Shown here: piece by piece, positions 54,811-64,000 of the stretch
Position numbering within the stretch: position 1 is the stretch's first letter
Layout of the letters: each line of letters opens with the position of its first letter
Assembly: GCA_000442125.1 (NCBI GenBank)
Contig: KE546966.1
Span: forward strand, 892,969 to 956,968
Source of the DNA: Opeltia flavorubescens
Taxonomy: Eukaryota; Ascomycota; Lecanoromycetes; Teloschistales; Teloschistaceae
DNA: 64,000 bases
Direction: 5' to 3'
Notes under the pieces: generated by a model
The model's database searches: none
What the model saw: the letters and a program-made list of their open reading frames with translations, nothing else
Told to the model about the DNA's origin: nothing
Made by a program: the position numbers and the translations under genes

Positions 54811-55553
54811 CTAGAACCGAGTAAAAGGTAGCCTGTATACTGTTAGCAACATACATTGAATACCCTGGGCTGTGAATTAGGCTTACCATTTGCCTCTCAA
54901 AGTAATAACAGCCCAATTATTCCCATCCTTGTCCGTCTCCTTTTCCACCTTCGTCGAGAAAGCGATAGCGCTCATGATGCCATCACCAAACTTTTCATTC
55001 AGAATAGCCTTGTAGGAATATCCGTAATTTTGCACGATCTCATACAATCTATAAATCAAAGGCTCCTTGGGCGGCATGTCCATCGTCTGCCCTCGGAACG
55101 GATAACCTGCCAATTGAGTTTCCAGCTTTGATTGGTCTATTCCAAGGACTCTAGCTAGGTTTTCGACATCCTCAGGTGTAGTCTGAGTCTGACCGTAGAA
55201 TATAGCTGCCACTGCGACTTCATTGCGCCCGATTTCTTTTGCGATTTGCTCAAAAGTGAGCTGCTTCTGCGCTTTGGCTTCGAACAGGGTATGCGCTTGT
55301 ACTGGGAGGCGATCTTTCAAAGTTGTCTGGAAGATCTTAGCTACAAACCGTGAATAATTGACAGGGCTATACATGCGTCAAGTGTTGCGATTCTAGTCGA
55401 AGCCAATCTGCTGGAGTAGTACACAACCGGCTGGTATTTCAAGGTGGAGGTCGGTCTACATGATGTTGTAAGCGTTGGTGGTGTGATTTTAGAATGTGAG
55501 AGGATAGGAGAGATACGGAAAGCCCCGTTTCGGATTGCTGATATATTTGCCAT
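54811..55553 (-). CDS. CYN1: Cyanate hydratase (cyanase) with N-terminal extension
   Basis: Cyanase converts cyanate and bicarbonate to ammonia and CO2. Three exons (55553-55373, 55340-54887, 54832-54811) give 218 residues. The last coding exon is only 22 bases and supplies LPFTRF, the family C-terminus. Core features: [40 protein letters not shown] (helix-turn-helix-like N-terminal domain), then [20 protein letters not shown] and GIMSAIAF, holding the catalytic Arg, Glu and Ser. The first ~60 residues ([35 protein letters not shown]) are basic, Ser/Thr-rich and nearly free of acids. That suggests a mitochondrial targeting sequence; bacterial cyanase is ~156 residues. Divergent from phospholipase D. 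Confidence 0.92.
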
Positions 55554-55962
55554 GATTTACTGTAAGCTGGAAAAGTGGACGTGAGAGCCCCAAAGATCAA
55601 ATCGAAGTGGAACGGGAGTGACGGAATGACGTCGCGGTTGCAGCTAATTTAGCGTACGTTATTCGATAGTTGAGCTACTACCTTAGACTAGCACCTATCC
55701 AACGGACACCCATAGGTAACCTTAGGACTTAGATTATCGTTTGATGTGAATCAGAATTCGACTTATGGAAGTTGATCTGCGCAGACGATTTTGACGAACG
55801 TCATCCAATAAGTAAGTAGTGAAAACCGGCATGATAAAGTCAGCCTATGAAACCCAGCAGAGTCAAACCGGATCTTTATTTCCTTTGGTTGTGAAACCAT
55901 TGAGGTTCTAGTAGCTCGCCGTGGTCTGGTTTTAGGTCGTGTCCGAAAGCCGTATCACCAAT
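55554..55962. promoter_or_regulatory. Divergent promoter region, cyanase and phospholipase D
   Basis: 409 bases between outward-facing starts, with a CRE-like TGACGTCG near 55626. No further site assigned. Confidence 0.45.
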
Positions 55963-58900
55963 ATGGCTGGGGAGTACAAGGAAGACCCGTTGGCTTACGG
56001 CGACTATCATGAAACGCCTGGACCTGCTAATGAGGAAGGTGAATACGGAGAAGGCGAGCGAGGTTTTATTGGCGATACCTATCGAAAGTTTCGAGGCCGG
56101 TACACCGGTCAAGCTTCTCCAGGTCAACCCCCGACCGGTGGTCCAGGGCAATCACCAAGTCTTGTCTCAGGCCTCTTCAGCACCCTTCATGGTGCAGTTC
56201 ACGGGATCGGATCCGAAGTCCGCCAGAGGGTATCAGGGAAGGATAGACCCAGCAGCCATACTCATTCGGGACCATATTGTGACTCAAGCATGCATGACAG
56301 CTCCCAAAATCGATTCGGCAGCTTTGCAGCTCAACGGACTGGCAACGACATCAAATGGTTTGTTGATGGTTGTGGGTATATGTGGGCAGTATCCAGAGCA
56401 TTGGAACAGGCAAGGGAGTCAATCTGGATTCTAGACTGGTGGCTGTCACCGGAGTTGTATTTGCGAAGACCTCCAACCAAGAACGAGCAATACCGGATAG
56501 ATCGTATGCTGCAAGCTGCTGCTCAGCGTGGAGTTAAAGTGAACATTATCGTCTACAAAGAGGTAACTCAGGCCTTGACCCGTAAGTTCTTGACCCCTAC
56601 AATACCTCGATATCTTCATTCTCTCCTACCTCGCCATACCGACAATTTCACCTCCGCGCTAAGTGCTCTCGGCCTTGCTGCTACTTTTGCATCGCTTGAG
56701 TATCTAGAGTCTGAGAACCAGCTGATGAGTCCGGTTGTCCCAGTTTGCTCAAGTCACACAAAGCATGCGCTGGAAAATCTACACCCTAACATCTCCGTTT
56801 TCCGACATCCAGACCATTTACCGGATGCGCAAACACTTCAGTCGTCCTTTATTTCGTCTCTTCAAAACATGTCCCTGTCTGCCAAAACTGCAGCTAGTCT
56901 CCCTTTAGACGCCTTGAAAGCTGTGTATGGTATGAATGAGGACGTCATTCTGTACTGGGCGCATCACGAGAAGCTATGTATAGTCGATGGAAAGACGGCA
57001 TTCATGGGTGGCCTTGATCTCTGCTATGGTCGATGGGACCTGAACCAGCATCCGATTGCCGATTGCCATCCCTCCAACATCAACGATACGGTTTTTCCCG
57101 GTCAGGAATACAATAATGCGCGAGTCTTGGATTTCCAGGATATTCCACATTGGCAAAACAACAAGCTCGACAGGACAAAGAATTCAAGAATGGGCTGGTC
57201 TGATATATCGGTCAGTCTGAGAGGCCCGGTTGTCGAGGATTTGAGGGCGCATTTCGTAGAAAGATGGAATTTCATCTACAATGAAAAATACGACGTACGA
57301 AAGGATGTGCGATATGCGAGACTGAATTTTAATCAAAACGAAACTGGCGCATACCAGGAACGGCCTCCATCGTCTGCAGGAACACAAGGTTATCAATCCT
57401 CGAATGCTTATTCACAACCCTACGCTCAAGCTCAAAACACTCCGCAACCATACCAAGCATATCAACCATCCCGACCGTACCAGCCAACCGCAAGCCCTTA
57501 CGGCCAGGGCAGTCAAGCATCAAGTCAATACTTTGCTCCACCGCCATCATCTCGTGGTGTGGACACTGGTGATGCTGAAACGGCATCACGAGGGTTTGGC
57601 TCATCTTACGGAGATGAGCGCCACGGTCACCACCATCAACCGCTCGAGGGAGGGCTAGACGAAATGGCAGGTGCTGTGCGAGGTCGATTGAATGACGGAG
57701 TCCAGCGTATGGAGAATAGATATGAACATCATAGACACTTGCACGGTGGACCGCAGGAAGCTGGAATTCCATGTCAGATTGTTCGAAGTTGCAGCAAGTG
57801 GAGTCATGGTGTCCCCATCGAGCATTCGATCCAGAATGCGTACATAGATATTATCCAGAGGAGTCAGTACTTCGTCTACATTGAAAACCAGTTCTTCATC
57901 ACGGCCACCTCTGATGATCAGAAGCCCGTCAAGAATAAGATTGGAGCGGCTATTGTTGATCGTATTCTCCGCGCTGCAAGAGCCGGCGAAAAATTCAAGG
58001 TCATCGTCGTCATTCCGGCTGTACCTGGTTTCGCTGGTGACCTGAAAGATGACGCAAGCTTGGGTACGCGGGCCATCATGGAGTTCCAATACGATTCCAT
58101 CAATCGAGGTGGACACAGTATCATGGAGAAAATCGGCAACGAAGGATTTGATCCCACTGAGTATATTCGGTTCTACAATTTACGCAATTATGACCGCATC
58201 AACACGAGTGGTGTAATGCGTGAAGCAGAGCAGCAATCTGGAATCAAATTTCAAGATGCCCAAGCCCAGTACAATGACGCTGTAGAACTTCCCGCAAGTT
58301 ACCCAACCCAGGGAGACGATGGGCAAGACAGAAGTTTCTCGATGGACAGGCAGATGTACAACGAATATCAACAAAGCACGCACGGCATACAACAGCAACA
58401 AGGTCTCGGCAGTGGCCGCTGGGACAGCGTTAGTGAATGCTATATGCTTGGGGGAACAGATATACGTAGTGTACCTTGGGAAAACGGCAATGTATCAGAA
58501 ATGGATGCTTTTGTTAGTGAGGAGCTCTACGTTCACTCAAAGGTAACGTTCTACTTCTTTTTAGCTGTAGGTCCTTCACTTACGAAAAGCAGGTGCTCAT
58601 CGCAGATGATCGAATTGTTATTTGCGGTTCAGCCAACCTAAACGACCGGTCGCAAAATGGGGACCATGACTCGGAGATTGCAATCATCGTCGAAGACCCT
58701 ACACCAATCGACTCGTACATGAATGGGAGGCCATGGCGAGCGACGAAGTTTGCAGCAACGCTCCGGAGACAGCTGTTCCGGAAGCACTTAGGCCTGTTGC
58801 AACCCCAAGACATGGGCCGACCAGATGCAAACTTTGAGCCGGTCGGTGTGCCAAACATGTACGATTTCGGATCCAAAGAAGACGAACTTGTGATAGACCC

Positions 58901-59279
58901 GCTGGCAGACAGTTTCCTGAACCTTTGGAATAGTCGGGCCCACCAAAACACGAATGCATTTGGGAAAATCTTCCATCCGGTGCCGCATGACGATGTAAGG
59001 ACGTGGAAAGATTACGACACTTTCTACGAATCTTTCTTTCACAAGGCGGATAAGGAAGCCGAGGGTAAAGAAGGGAAGAAGTTGCCGGCCAAGTATGAGT
59101 GGGGGCATGTCGTCGCCGAAAACTTTTCTCCTGGCCAACAAGGTGTTCGAGAAGTCAAGGAATTGCTTAGCACCATCCAAGGAACACTGGTTGAGATGCC
59201 TCTGCTTTTCCTTATCAAAGAAGACATTGCGAAGGAAGGAGTTGGTTTCAATGCCTTCACTGAAGAGGTCTACACTTAG
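55963..59279 (+). CDS. Phospholipase D, two HKD motifs, no PX/PH domains
   Basis: Hydrolyses phosphatidylcholine to phosphatidic acid. Exons 55963-56581, 56744-58542 and 58593-59279 give 1034 residues. Homologues read VTQALT directly into SSHTKHAL, so 56582-56743 (GTAAGT ... CCCAG, phase 1) is an intron although it has no stop and is a multiple of three. First catalytic motif: HHEKLCIVDGKTAFMGGLD. Second: HSK | VLIADDRIVICGSANLNDRS, interrupted by the second intron right after HSK. IENQFFITA and DVILYWAHHEK are also family blocks. A ~150-residue Gln/Tyr/Pro-rich insert (PYAQAQNTPQPYQAYQPSR) separates the halves. No PX or PH domain before the catalytic core, unlike Spo14. Start at MAGEYKEDP (55963). 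Confidence 0.93.
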
Positions 59280-60625
59280 ACTGAAGTCTGATTTTAATGA
59301 GTTGATGGGTTGACGTGCGATGAATGAGATTTCCAGGAAGAGTAAAATGTCTGATGATGATTGTCTATTGTATGATTAGTCATGACGGGAGTCCGGCAAA
59401 AAAGGCAGGTGCAAATAGGAAGAACAATACTAAGAGCTGGAATGTTCCCATTCAACACCACGATCAACGACTGACACGAGTCCGCGACATCATCCCCTTG
59501 GAACGAGGCATACTCATGAACGAAGAAACAATGACAGAGCAAGCCCATCACTTATTGCTATCAGCCACACAGAAATATTCTACATTGCATCAGCGAGCAT
59601 GTACTTACAAGCCCTAGATTAAATCATGCTACCCATTGGACTATTTCCTACACACGATGAATTTGTCTTTCTATGTCTGGTCCCATGCTCGAGAGATTCA
59701 TCGCAATTTCCCAGAAGTACAAAGCTCTGAGGCTATGAGCTTGCAACTTGCAAGATCGTCCAGAATTGCATTGTTGTGTTGCTCCAAAGATCCACTGTTG
59801 ATTCACACTCTTGCTTTCGGGATATGCACAACTTCCCTCTTTGCAGCTCGATAACATACTCTAGGCCTGACATTATCCGGATGTGCGATGAACAGCAATT
59901 TTGATTACCGATTATCCTTGCGTTTCTTACCCATCGTACCTGCTTATCCTGAGCTCTTCTAATCGGTCTAGTCTCTACATACGCAACGGTCCCGGATCAA
60001 ACATGGTGCCAGCCATACTACCAGTGACGAAAGCTTGCAAAAATGTTAAGGCAGTAGTCTCTTTCGTCTAAACTCACTTCGTCATCAATCCTCGCTTTCT
60101 TTCACTCCTATCCTTGCTCATTCGCTGTCGAGAACAATATCAAGACAAGAACAATATTAAGCACAGACAAAGAACTCACCACAACCTTCGACATCCAGAA
60201 CCACTCAGATCTCAGAATAGCACCACCTCCCTTCAATCACGTTACCACCTCGCCACATGACCGTCATTCATCCTCCACTGACGAGCCCCCTTCCATGAGA
60301 TAACGGCTTTCAATTGTTCTATGAACCATTTCGTTTCCCTTAGACCGCCACAAGATCACCCCTTTATCATCCTCCGTCCATAAATCCTCATCAGCAACCT
60401 ACTCCTTCAAAAACTTCCTCTTATCACCTCAGGTCAAAGCATTCAAAGGTTCAAATCATCTATCACACTGTAAGCTCATCCCTTTCACACACATCCATCA
60501 TCAAAATTTACTCCTTATACTTCGAATAACCATAATCAAACTTGATACTAATCCATCATACCCCTCTAGCTCTCACTCAAAGCTTCTTCGCTTCGAACAA
60601 AGTTCACTCAAAATCAAAAAGCACA
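59280..60625. promoter_or_regulatory. Upstream region of pheromone gene
   Basis: 1.35 kb with no convincing ORF. From ~60080 to the ATG it is C/A- and pyrimidine-rich, as in long leaders of highly expressed fungal genes. Two direct copies of GAACAATAT (60132-60140, 60149-60157) and an ACAAAG (60167-60172) lie 450-495 bases before the start codon. AACAAT and ACAAAG are core sites of HMG-box proteins such as the MAT1-2-1 mating-type factor. Binding is inference. Confidence 0.4.
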
Positions 60626-60874
60626 ATGTCTCCTATTCCCACCACCATCAACGCCGCTCCAACAGAGATCCCCGGCCCAGCCAACGAGCGCGGCAAGGCC
60701 TACCACTACTGCGTTGTCATGAAAAATGGGATTCCCGCTCCACCTCAAGTTGATCGTGGTATGTTACTTTCCCCTTTCCCCCTGATAAGTGATAGGTCAC
60801 GTGGCTTAATGGATGGCTAACGCAGTTCATGCTGTAACACAGGAGGGTCATACCACTACTGCGTCGTCATGTAA
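60626..60874 (+). CDS. a-factor-like lipopeptide mating pheromone precursor, two modules
   Basis: Exons 60626-60758 and 60843-60874 join in phase (G|GA) across an 84-base intron (GTATGT donor, CTAAC branch site at 60817, AACACAG acceptor), giving 54 residues. The C-terminus is GGSYHYCVVM at the stop codon: a CaaX box for farnesylation and methylation, as in Neurospora mfa-1 and Cryphonectria Mf2 precursors, which also end YCVVM. There is no signal peptide, consistent with Ste6-type export of a-class pheromones. Remarkably, exon 1 contains an internal copy: ERGKAYHYCVVMKNG. The first AG after the branch site (60825) is only five bases away, too close for normal use, so the CaaX frame is favoured. 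Without splicing the product would end in GLMDG with no terminal CaaX. Confidence 0.85.
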
Positions 60875-61480
60875 CGACATCCTCAACATGACGAGCAGTA
60901 TCCCTCCAAAGGGGCTATGGGTCGGTGAAGGCCCACCGTCGGATATCTAATCAATCCCATGTCTCCACTTCATCACTGCGACAAATATTTATTCAGCAAA
61001 GCAGGAGTTATTGTTACAGTCATTTATGGTTCTTGACATTCATTCGGACCTTTGAAGAGATCAACATATATTATGGGAGTTTTTAAAGGGGGGTTGTTCA
61101 GGTTTTTGATATTTGAAATTTGACATTTGCTGCTGGCGTTCTGTTGGCATTCTATGTTACCCCTTATGTTACACATCCACACTCACTAGAACAAATGCAC
61201 CATATGTATTCCTGAATCTTCCCCATGTCTCCTTTTTCCTCTTCATCGTGCGAAATCACAGCAGTGATATAGAGCATCTGGAATCTATGAGGCGAGCATT
61301 AATCAGATATTCAAGGGCAGATCATGTCCATACCCAATGAGATTATGCCTGGGTAAAGTACGAGTCCCTCATGCATTCCTGGAAAGTAGAATCGTCCATC
61401 TTCTCGAACCGCCAAGACCTCGGAGGCCTCACCGTTGATATCGAGGTTAGATCCATCGCCAATCAATGTCGCCATCAAGT
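60875..61480. other. Intergenic between convergent genes
   Basis: 3' region of the pheromone gene (probably a long untranslated region) and 3' end of the Yap-binding protein gene. No other gene recognised. Confidence 0.45.
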
Positions 61481-63551
61481 CTAAAGAGATTGGTCTCCCC
61501 TTTCCTCCTTCTCCTTCTCCTCCTGATGCCTATCATAATACGGAACAAGCTTCTCCCGACACATCCCCAACAACCCCTCCATCAAATTCATTCCCGCCAC
61601 CTCCTCCCCTGCATTCACTTCCCTAAACTTCCGAATTCGCTCTTCCAGATCCGTGAGCCAATCCTTTTCAGACTGGTATTCTAGTCGACTATCAATGATA
61701 TCCACGTATGGATATTCACCTCGCGCACCCAGAGACAGTAGTAGGTAATAGAGATTCAATACTGCTAGGAAATAATTCTGATGCGCCAGAAACGCGTCAT
61801 CGTTCATATCTGTTGGACGGAGGAAGATGTAACGGGCTAGTGTGGGCATGCAATTGGCCTTTCCGAAAGGTGATGTGGCTTCGTTCTGGGTATTGGTCAC
61901 GGTCTCCGCTCGAGGAGCCGGATCCGATGAGATGGGATGTGTCAACTTGCTAGCATGGAGAATCTCATCCTTGAGCCAACCTATTGCGCTAGCTTTCAGG
62001 TTCTCATACGGGCAGTGCTCGAGGTTGTCTTTGATGATTGAGAAGCGTCGATCATCGTTTTGATGAGCGTGGAAGGTGCGAGTTGCTAGTATATGGGCGT
62101 TATATCGCAGGCTTGCGAGTGGTGTGTTCGCGGAGAGAAGTGAGAGGTTTTGGAGGTGGGAATTGAATGACTCGTCATCTGGCAATGATTTTTCGAAGCC
62201 CAGGAGCTCAGAGACGTAAGATCCTAGGAAGAGGAGGGAGTCGATTAGGGCAAGAGATTCAATGTTGAGATTACCTGAGAGTTGGTCGGGTGTCAAGGAA
62301 CGTGTTAGTATGGTCGAGTAGATTGGGAAACTGGAGAACTGCGGGATAGTAGATGGGGCTTGAAAGAAAACGGTGGATGCTATGTTCGCACAGAGCAAGT
62401 AAAGGCAGCCAGGTCGAGAAAGAGGAACCTCGGATGCTGAGGAAGGGAGGTCGTCTGGATCTTCGACATTGGAATCTTCAGGCTCTACGAGGGTCTTGAT
62501 AAGTTCTTCTGCTACAAGATTGAGATCTCTTGCAAGCGCCTGCCTAATTTAAGCATAACTCATACCTTTATGGAAGTGTTTAACTTACCAGCATTTGTCC
62601 CAAGATAGAATCTTGATGATGTAGCTTCTCGTCCTTCTCAAATGCCTCACACATTGAGTCCTGCCCAGGGACATTCTTCTCCGGATGTGATTTCTGTCGC
62701 AGTCGGGTTGACCAGCACATAGCTACTATGTCGTCCTCCGCTGGGAGAGAGGATAAGTATCCTTCCACAACAAATGTTAAGAATGATTGGATCAGCCTCT
62801 GCTGCAGGTCATTCTCTTCTGGTGCGGTGGACTCTTCGCTGGCTTCAGGGTCTGGTGCGGTATCAGGGTTCCCTCGAGGCTGGGTGGGTACCTGCATGCT
62901 ACTTTTCCGAGGTGGCAGCTTCGGTCTCCTAGAGCCGGTAAAGGTCTTGATGAAGTCCAACACGGCACCCGCGGCCTCATCATGCGCCAATAAGGATGCA
63001 TAAGCAGAGAGAAGGGGCTGCAGAGAAGTGGAGAGAAAACGACTTGGATGCTTGGTTTTGATGCGAGGATGGAGAACGGCAAGCATTTCGACCAATACAC
63101 AGAATCGAGATATCTTCGATGGTGGCTCCCGAGGCTGGTCTTTAGGTATTGGGCGCACCGCTGAAGCGTCATGATCAGGGGAAGAAGTTACGCCATTAGA
63201 GGGTGCAAGCTGCTCAGGTTCCGACGATTTTTCTTCATCTTCTTCACTAGCATCATCAACTCTATCCTCAACCGCAAGGGATTCTAAGAGCTCTGTCACT
63301 TTCAAAACAACTTCGCGAGGATTCCCCAGGCGAGCGACGTCTTGAAGACATGTTCGAGATTCAGGAAGCAATGGGAGAAGCAGGTGGACAAGATCCCAAC
63401 CCACGTTAGCAGTAAATGCTGTATCTTGCAGAAGGCCGTGGAGCACAGGAAGCTGCTCGACCGTCAAGTTATATTCGAGGATTGTCAGATAGGACAGATA
63501 ATCGACCGCAGGAGGTAAAGCTTTAAGCAGTGGATTCTCAGTAGTTTCCAT
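61481..63551 (-). CDS. Yap-binding protein family (DUF1760, YBP1-like)
   Basis: Exons 63551-62589 and 62539-61481 join in phase 0 (ATG CTG | GCG CTT; donor GTAAGT, acceptor GGCAG), giving 673 residues. Ybp1 helps yeast Yap1 become activated by peroxide and also acts at kinetochores. The N-terminus (NPLLKALPPAVDYLSYLTIL, NVGWDLVHLLLPLLPESRTC, VARLGNPREVVLKVTELLES) is the family's helical repeat start. FCVLVEMLAVLHPRIKTKHP, then RFLSTSLQPLLSAY, and after the intron ALARDLNLVAEELIKTL, are also typical. An acidic linker (VDDASEEDEEKSSEPEQ) separates the parts. The C-terminus is charged (HQEEKEKEERGDQ). An AG five bases upstream of the chosen acceptor would break the frame. Confidence 0.85.
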
Positions 63552-64000
63552 GACTGTGCTATGGCCGGTTCAGTTGCATATTGTGAAAGCGCCTCTTTCC
63601 AGACAGCAGTCACTGAATTTTGTACAAACAGCTGAATACGTACTTCAGACAGCCCTGACAATGATAGGACTCAAAGTATTCTGTAGAATCTTATGGTATT
63701 CGAGGTACATGATGTATGATATGCGTAACGATGTCTGCTGTGGTGTTCGCTCGCCAAGCCTGGGCCCCTCCCTCTATTGACAACCCCAAAAGCGAAATTA
63801 GTCCTGATCATAGCCACGCCTCTTGTTTACCGCAATCCATGCCATACTTGAGTGTCGAACTCAAAGCATTATGCTATGGGCCGTACGCATTGATAAAGCT
63901 GTCGTACTCGTCAGACGAGGTACGAAACAGTCAAGGTCGCCCTGCAGGAACCGAAATGCTCTTCCTCTGCCTACGAAGCATCTTCGACCGTTATTTTCCA
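63552..64000. other. Upstream of Yap-binding protein gene to window edge
   Basis: Probable promoter of the minus-strand gene. No ORF or RNA gene can be supported before the window ends. Confidence 0.4.

Noticed and set aside
60826-60950. Alternative acceptor at 60825 giving a 42-codon open extension without CaaX
   Set aside because: The AG lies about five bases from the CTAAC branch site, too close for normal use; the downstream AG restores the pheromone terminus.
1-64000. tRNA, rRNA, CRISPR arrays, LTR elements or virus-derived genes
   Set aside because: Looked for by eye on both strands; no cloverleaf or B-box pattern, spaced repeats, or reverse-transcriptase/integrase-like motifs were seen.

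Overview
The window is nuclear DNA from a filamentous ascomycete (Pezizomycotina). Genes are dense, introns are short with GTRNGT donors and CTRAC-like branch sites, no gene is organised as a bacterial operon, and the content (cohesin SCC3, eIF4B, RRP5, Cdt2, importin alpha, Pot1, Yap-binding protein, LURP-one-like, secreted Cys-rich proteins) is fungal. The general look suggests Leotiomycetes, but that is inference. Three isolated N bases (3731, 9910, 10040) show a draft assembly. Exon coordinates were derived by hand from splice signals and checked for reading-frame phase; the models named below close in frame.

Layout. 1-10 kb: 5' part of cohesin SCC3 (-), a membrane-anchored Cys-rich protein (-), a Sec2-type Rab exchange factor (+), eIF4B (-) and a Tim17-like membrane protein (+). 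10-19.8 kb: Cdt2 (-) and RRP5 (+) share a 332-base divergent promoter; uracil phosphoribosyltransferase (+) follows. 20-25.5 kb: a four-exon secreted protein (-), two small one- or two-helix proteins, a 156-base MITE with long terminal inverted repeats, and a basic CCDC137-like protein. 25.8-29.9 kb: a DHX57-type DEAH helicase (-). 30-35.3 kb: an orphan-rich stretch with three small secreted proteins around a LURP-one-like gene. 36-50 kb: housekeeping genes (CCCH protein, aprataxin, zinc alcohol dehydrogenase, importin alpha, Pot1, heme-oxygenase-like protein, a Lys-rich nuclear protein). 50.8-59.3 kb: F-box-like protein, Vps73-type MFS transporter, a CaaX-box protein, cyanase, phospholipase D. 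60.6 kb: a 54-residue lipopeptide mating-pheromone precursor. 61.5-63.6 kb: a Yap-binding-protein (DUF1760) homologue.

The most interesting locus is the pheromone gene at 60626-60874. It was found by splicing two short exons. The second is only 32 bases and supplies the C-terminal CaaX box CVVM. The same block YHYCVVM also occurs internally in exon 1, so the precursor carries two pheromone modules, one on each side of the intron. Its upstream region has HMG-box-like cores. Another CVVM-ending protein lies 6.3 kb away. Many genes are arranged head to head with 200-450 base spacers, so shared promoters are likely for Cdt2/RRP5, eIF4B/Tim-like, CCCH/aprataxin, importin alpha/Pot1, heme-oxygenase-like/Lys-rich, F-box/MFS and cyanase/phospholipase D.
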